Assembly: GCA_013042765.1 (NCBI GenBank)
Contig: JABDPP010000097.1
Coordinates: forward strand, 1 to 9,473
Source: Litoreibacter sp.
GTDB taxonomy: Bacteria; Pseudomonadota; Alphaproteobacteria; Rhodobacterales; Rhodobacteraceae
DNA: 9,473 bases
Direction: 5' to 3'
In this document: positions 6,788-9,473 of the stretch, piece after piece
Layout: each line of letters opens with the position of its first letter
How positions within the stretch are numbered: position 1 is the stretch's first letter
Made by a program: the position numbers and the translations under genes
The notes under the pieces: model-generated
What the model saw: only the letters and a program-made list of their open reading frames with translations
Databases searched by the model: none
What the model was told of the DNA's origin: nothing

Positions 6788-8767
6788 TTACTGGGCCGCG
6801 ACGTCCTGCGGATCGACCAGTTCGATCAGGTCATCCATGATCCGGTTCAGCTCGAAATCTTTAGGGGTGTAGACCTTCGCCACGCCCATCGCCCGCAAGG
6901 CGTCGGCATCGTCATCGGGAATGATGCCGCCGGTCACCACCGGGATGTGTCCCAGTCCTGCCGCGCGCATCTTCTCCATCAGGTCCCCCATCAGTTCGAT
7001 ATGGGAGCCCGAGAGGATCGACAGCCCCACCACGTGAGCCTCTTCCTCCAGAGCGGCCGCGACGATATCATCTGGAGTCAGACGGATGCCCTCGTAAGAG
7101 ATATCCATACCGCAGTCCCGCGCGCGCGCCGCGATCTGTTCGGCGCCGTTCGAATGACCATCGAGGCCGGGCTTGCCCACGAGGAATTTCAGCCGTCGGC
7201 CCAGCTTGTCGGATACCGCGTCCACACGGGCGCGAAGCTCCTCCAGTCCCTCGGTCCGATTGGAGGGGTTGCGCGACACGCCGGTCGGTCCACGATACTG
7301 GCCGAAGGCGGCCCGGATGGTATCGCCCCACTCGCCGGTGGTCACGCCGGCCTTAGCGGCGGCGATCGAGGCGGGCATTATATTGACCCCTGATCGGGCT
7401 GCGCTCTGCAGGTCTTCCAGCGTTTGGCTCACAGCATCCGCATCGCGGCCCGCTTTCCACGCTTCAAGGCGGGACAACTGATCGGCTTCCGCATCCTTGT
7501 TGGCGACCATGATCGCGTCATCGCCTGCAGTCAGGGGGCTCGCCTCGGCCTGCGTGTACTTGTTGACGCCGACCACGGTCGTCTCGCCAGCCTCGATCCC
7601 GCCGATCCGCTCGGCATTGGCATCGACCAGCCGTGATTTCATGTATTCGATGGCCTCGTTGGCGCCACCCATCGCGTCGATCTGGGCCAGTTCGGCCCGC
7701 GCGCCGTCCTTGAGCGCTTCAACCCTGCGCTCCACCGCCGGGTTGCCGTCGAACAGGTCTTCATATTCCAGAAGGTCGGTCTCGAAAGCCATGATCTGCT
7801 GCATGCGCAGCGACCATTGCTGGTCCCACGGGCGCGGCAATCCCAGCGCCTCATTCCAGGCCGGCAACTGCACCGCGCGGGCGCGGGCGCGTTTCGACAG
7901 GGTCACGGCCAGCATCTCGATCAGGATGCGGTAGACGTTGTTTTCGGGCTGCTGCTCGGTCAGACCGAGAGAATTGACCTGAACGCCATAGCGGAACCTG
8001 CGGTATTTCGGGTCCTCGACGCCGTAGCGCTCGCGGCAGATCTCGTCCCAGAGGTCGACGAAGGCCCGCATCTTGCACATCTCGGTGACAAACCGGATGC
8101 CGGCATTCACGAAAAAGGAAATACGCCCGACCATGGCGGGGAAATGCTCGGCGGCGACCTTGCCTTTCAGATCGTCGAGCACGGCGGTGGCGGTGGCCAA
8201 TGCGAAAGCCAGCTCCTGCTCTGGCGTCGCACCTGCCTCCTGCAGGTGATAGGAACACACGTTCATCGGGTTCCATTTCGGCAGATGTTCGCGCGTATAG
8301 GCGGCCACGTCGGTAATCATCCGAAGCGAAGGCTTGGGCGGGCAGATATATGTGCCGCGCGACAGGTATTCCTTGATGATATCGTTCTGAACCGTGCCCT
8401 GAAGAGCCGCGATATCCGCCCCTTGTTCCTCCGCCACGGCGATATAGAGCGCCAGCAACCAAGGTGCTGTCGCGTTGATCGTCATGGAGGTGTTCATCCG
8501 GTCCAGGGGAATGTCGTCGAAGAGCATCCGCATATCGCCCAGATGCGACACCGGCACGCCAACTTTGCCGACCTCGCCGCGCGCCAGTTCGTGATCGCTG
8601 TCATAGCCGGTCTGGGTGGGCAGGTCGAAGGCGACCGAGAGGCCCGTCTGTCCCTTGGCGAGATTGCCTCGATAGAGCGCGTTCGAGGCCTTTGCGGTGG
8701 AATGACCCGCATAGGTCCGGAACAGCCAGGGGCGGTCTTTTTGCGGAGTTGTTTGCAGCTGCGGCAT
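6788..8767 (-). CDS. ecm: Ethylmalonyl-CoA mutase (MeaA/Ecm type), coenzyme B12-dependent
   Basis: This 659-residue cytoplasmic enzyme is predicted to rearrange (2R)-ethylmalonyl-CoA to (2S)-methylsuccinyl-CoA in the ethylmalonyl-CoA pathway. Residues about 10-510 form the acyl-CoA mutase barrel, starting with WLFRTYAGHSTAKASNALYR. Methylmalonyl-CoA mutases typically read YAGFSTAEESNAFYR there, which favours Ecm. QTGYDSDH and the YICPPKPSLRMITD stretch are also mutase-like. The C-terminal B12 domain (about 520-650) has the base-off motif DGHSNG (Asp536, His538, Gly541), with His538 as the lower cobalt ligand. It also has SIL (583-585) and a TGG loop (612-614). Its length fits Ecm and is shorter than methylmalonyl-CoA mutase. 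The ATG at 8767 has CGAGG 6 nt upstream. The gene has its own promoter and diverges from plsB. Methylmalonyl-CoA mutase is the only serious alternative. Confidence 0.93.
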   Translation of the reverse strand: MPQLQTTPQKDRPWLFRTYAGHSTAKASNALYRGNLAKGQTGLSVAFDLPTQTGYDSDHELARGEVGKVGVPVSHLGDMRMLFDDIPLDRMNTSMTINATAPWLLALYIAVAEEQGADIAALQGTVQNDIIKEYLSRGTYICPPKPSLRMITDVAAYTREHLPKWNPMNVCSYHLQEAGATPEQELAFALATATAVLDDLKGKVAAEHFPAMVGRISFFVNAGIRFVTEMCKMRAFVDLWDEICRERYGVEDPKYRRFRYGVQVNSLGLTEQQPENNVYRILIEMLAVTLSKRARARAVQLPAWNEALGLPRPWDQQWSLRMQQIMAFETDLLEYEDLFDGNPAVERRVEALKDGARAELAQIDAMGGANEAIEYMKSRLVDANAERIGGIEAGETTVVGVNKYTQAEASPLTAGDDAIMVANKDAEADQLSRLEAWKAGRDADAVSQTLEDLQSAARSGVNIMPASIAAAKAGVTTGEWGDTIRAAFGQYRGPTGVSRNPSNRTEGLEELRARVDAVSDKLGRRLKFLVGKPGLDGHSNGAEQIAARARDCGMDISYEGIRLTPDDIVAAALEEEAHVVGLSILSGSHIELMGDLMEKMRAAGLGHIPVVTGGIIPDDDADALRAMGVAKVYTPKDFELNRIMDDLIELVDPQDVAAQ

Positions 8768-8864
8768 GCCTCGCCTCGTGAATCGGTGTGCGCAATTTTA
8801 TTTCGTCAGTAAAGTGATACGTGGAATTTTATGCCGTTGTCAATTCGCTGCATTGCGGCATGCC
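8760..8864. repeat. Two copies of TGCGGCATGCC bracketing the ecm-plsB gap
   Basis: The 11-mer TGCGGCATGCC occurs at 8760-8770, overlapping the ecm start codon, and at 8854-8864. The second copy also overlaps an alternative plsB start codon at 8860. Both contain the palindrome GGCATGCC. The copies are 94 bp apart, close to nine helical turns. They may be binding sites for one regulator, or a chance result of GC-rich sequence. Confidence 0.3.
8814..8843 (-). promoter_or_regulatory. ecm: Probable promoter of ecm
   Basis: On the minus strand a perfect -35 TTGACA (8838-8843) is followed after 18 bp by TATCAC (8814-8819), a 4-of-6 match to the -10 consensus. The start point would fall near 8807, leaving a 5' leader of about 40 nt before the ATG at 8767. 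It is the strongest promoter-like sequence seen in the window. The 137-bp gap is shared with the divergent plsB gene, so the two genes may be regulated together. Confidence 0.5.
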
Positions 8865-8904
8865 GGGATTTACCGCGATCGAAAACCCTGCCACGGTATT
8901 TCAC

Positions 8905-9473
8905 ATGTTGGAAACGGTTGAATTGCCCGTCTGGGTTCTTGTTCTGATCGGGCTTTTCGCGGTCATTTCGGCGGCGGAGCGGGTGATGTTCCCCTCCGTG
9001 CGTTGGTTCTTCCGGCGTCGAGCGGAACGGGTTGTGGCCCGTCTTAACAAGCGGCTCACGCGGCCCATCCAACCCTTCAAGCTTGCGCGCCGCCATGACA
9101 TGATCCAGCAGATCCTCTACGATCCGGACGTGATCCGCGCGGTCAACGAACATGCGGACAATGAGGGCGTCCCCGACAATGTCGCCTTCGAAACCGCAGA
9201 GCGCTACGCGCGTGAGATCGTTCCCGCTTTCAGTGCAACGCTCTATTTTGCGTTCGGTATCCGGCTGGCGCGCTGGCTGGCAAAATCGCTCTACCGGGTG
9301 CGCATGCTCAACCGCGATCCGGAGGTGCTCAACGGGATCGATCCGGACGCCACGGTGGTGTTCGTGATCAATCATCGTTCCAACATGGATTACGTTCTGG
9401 TGACTTATCTCGTGGCGCCGGACTCCGCGCTCTCCTACGCCGTGGGCGAATGGGCGCGGGTCTGGCCGCTGTC
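8905..9473 (+). CDS. plsB: PlsB-like glycerol-3-phosphate 1-O-acyltransferase, 5' part
   Basis: The first 189 codons are in the window and the gene continues past the right edge. The product is predicted to transfer an acyl group to the sn-1 position of glycerol 3-phosphate, the first step of phospholipid synthesis, at the inner membrane. One hydrophobic segment is seen at about residues 6-25. The acyltransferase motif I, HRSNMD, has catalytic His157 and Asp162, preceded by the usual VVFVIN strand. The glycerophosphate-binding motifs that come next (YAVGEWARVW is present) are cut off before the later blocks. The ATG at 8905 is chosen because MLETVELPVW resembles the N-termini I know for relatives. 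An in-frame ATG at 8860 would add 15 residues. Neither start has a good Shine-Dalgarno. It diverges from ecm. Confidence 0.82.
   Translation, partial: MLETVELPVWVLVLIGLFAVISAAERVMFPSVRWFFRRRAERVVARLNKRLTRPIQPFKLARRHDMIQQILYDPDVIRAVNEHADNEGVPDNVAFETAERYAREIVPAFSATLYFAFGIRLARWLAKSLYRVRMLNRDPEVLNGIDPDATVVFVINHRSNMDYVLVTYLVAPDSALSYAVGEWARVWPL

Noticed and set aside
7817..8812. 331-codon plus-strand open frame opposite ecm
   Set aside because: It lies wholly over conserved ecm codons, has low-complexity composition and no good ribosome binding site.

Overview
The window reads as a chromosomal core-metabolism segment from an alphaproteobacterium of the Rhodobacteraceae/Roseobacter group. This assignment rests on family and gene-order recognition, not on a search. 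The evidence is: an sdhC-sdhD-sdhA-(small lipoprotein)-sdhB order; a preceding MaoC-type hydratase that looks like mesaconyl-CoA hydratase; an ethylmalonyl-CoA mutase further along; and high-GC coding sequence with GAGG/AGGAG ribosome binding sites.

Layout. Bases 1-197 are the 3' end of a MaoC-family hydratase (probably mch). Bases 198-398 are a regulatory gap holding two GTGATCAC palindromes two helical turns apart, just upstream of the succinate dehydrogenase operon. The operon runs 399-4103: sdhC, sdhD, sdhA, a short predicted lipoprotein whose start overlaps the sdhA stop, and sdhB. A strong intrinsic terminator follows at 4128-4159. A DUF1989 gene (4235-5074, +) then faces a purine nucleoside phosphorylase gene (deoD, 5085-5789, -) that carries an in-frame TGA in place of a normally conserved glycine. 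A secreted protein of unknown function (6001-6777, +) faces the ethylmalonyl-CoA mutase gene (6788-8767, -). Divergent from the mutase gene, a PlsB-like glycerol-3-phosphate acyltransferase starts near 8905 and runs off the right edge.

How the genes fit together. The hydratase at the left edge and the mutase at the right both belong to the ethylmalonyl-CoA pathway, which assimilates acetyl-CoA without isocitrate lyase. That pathway ends in glyoxylate, malate and succinyl-CoA. Succinate dehydrogenase, lying between the two genes, passes C4 carbon on to fumarate and feeds electrons to ubiquinone. Crotonyl-CoA carboxylase/reductase (ccr) would be expected beyond the right edge and malyl-CoA lyase beyond the left, but neither is visible.

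I found no CRISPR array, insertion sequence, tRNA or rRNA, and no convincing new defence or mobile system. The points most worth a second look are the interrupted deoD, the paired palindromes upstream of sdhC, and the lipoprotein embedded in the sdh operon.
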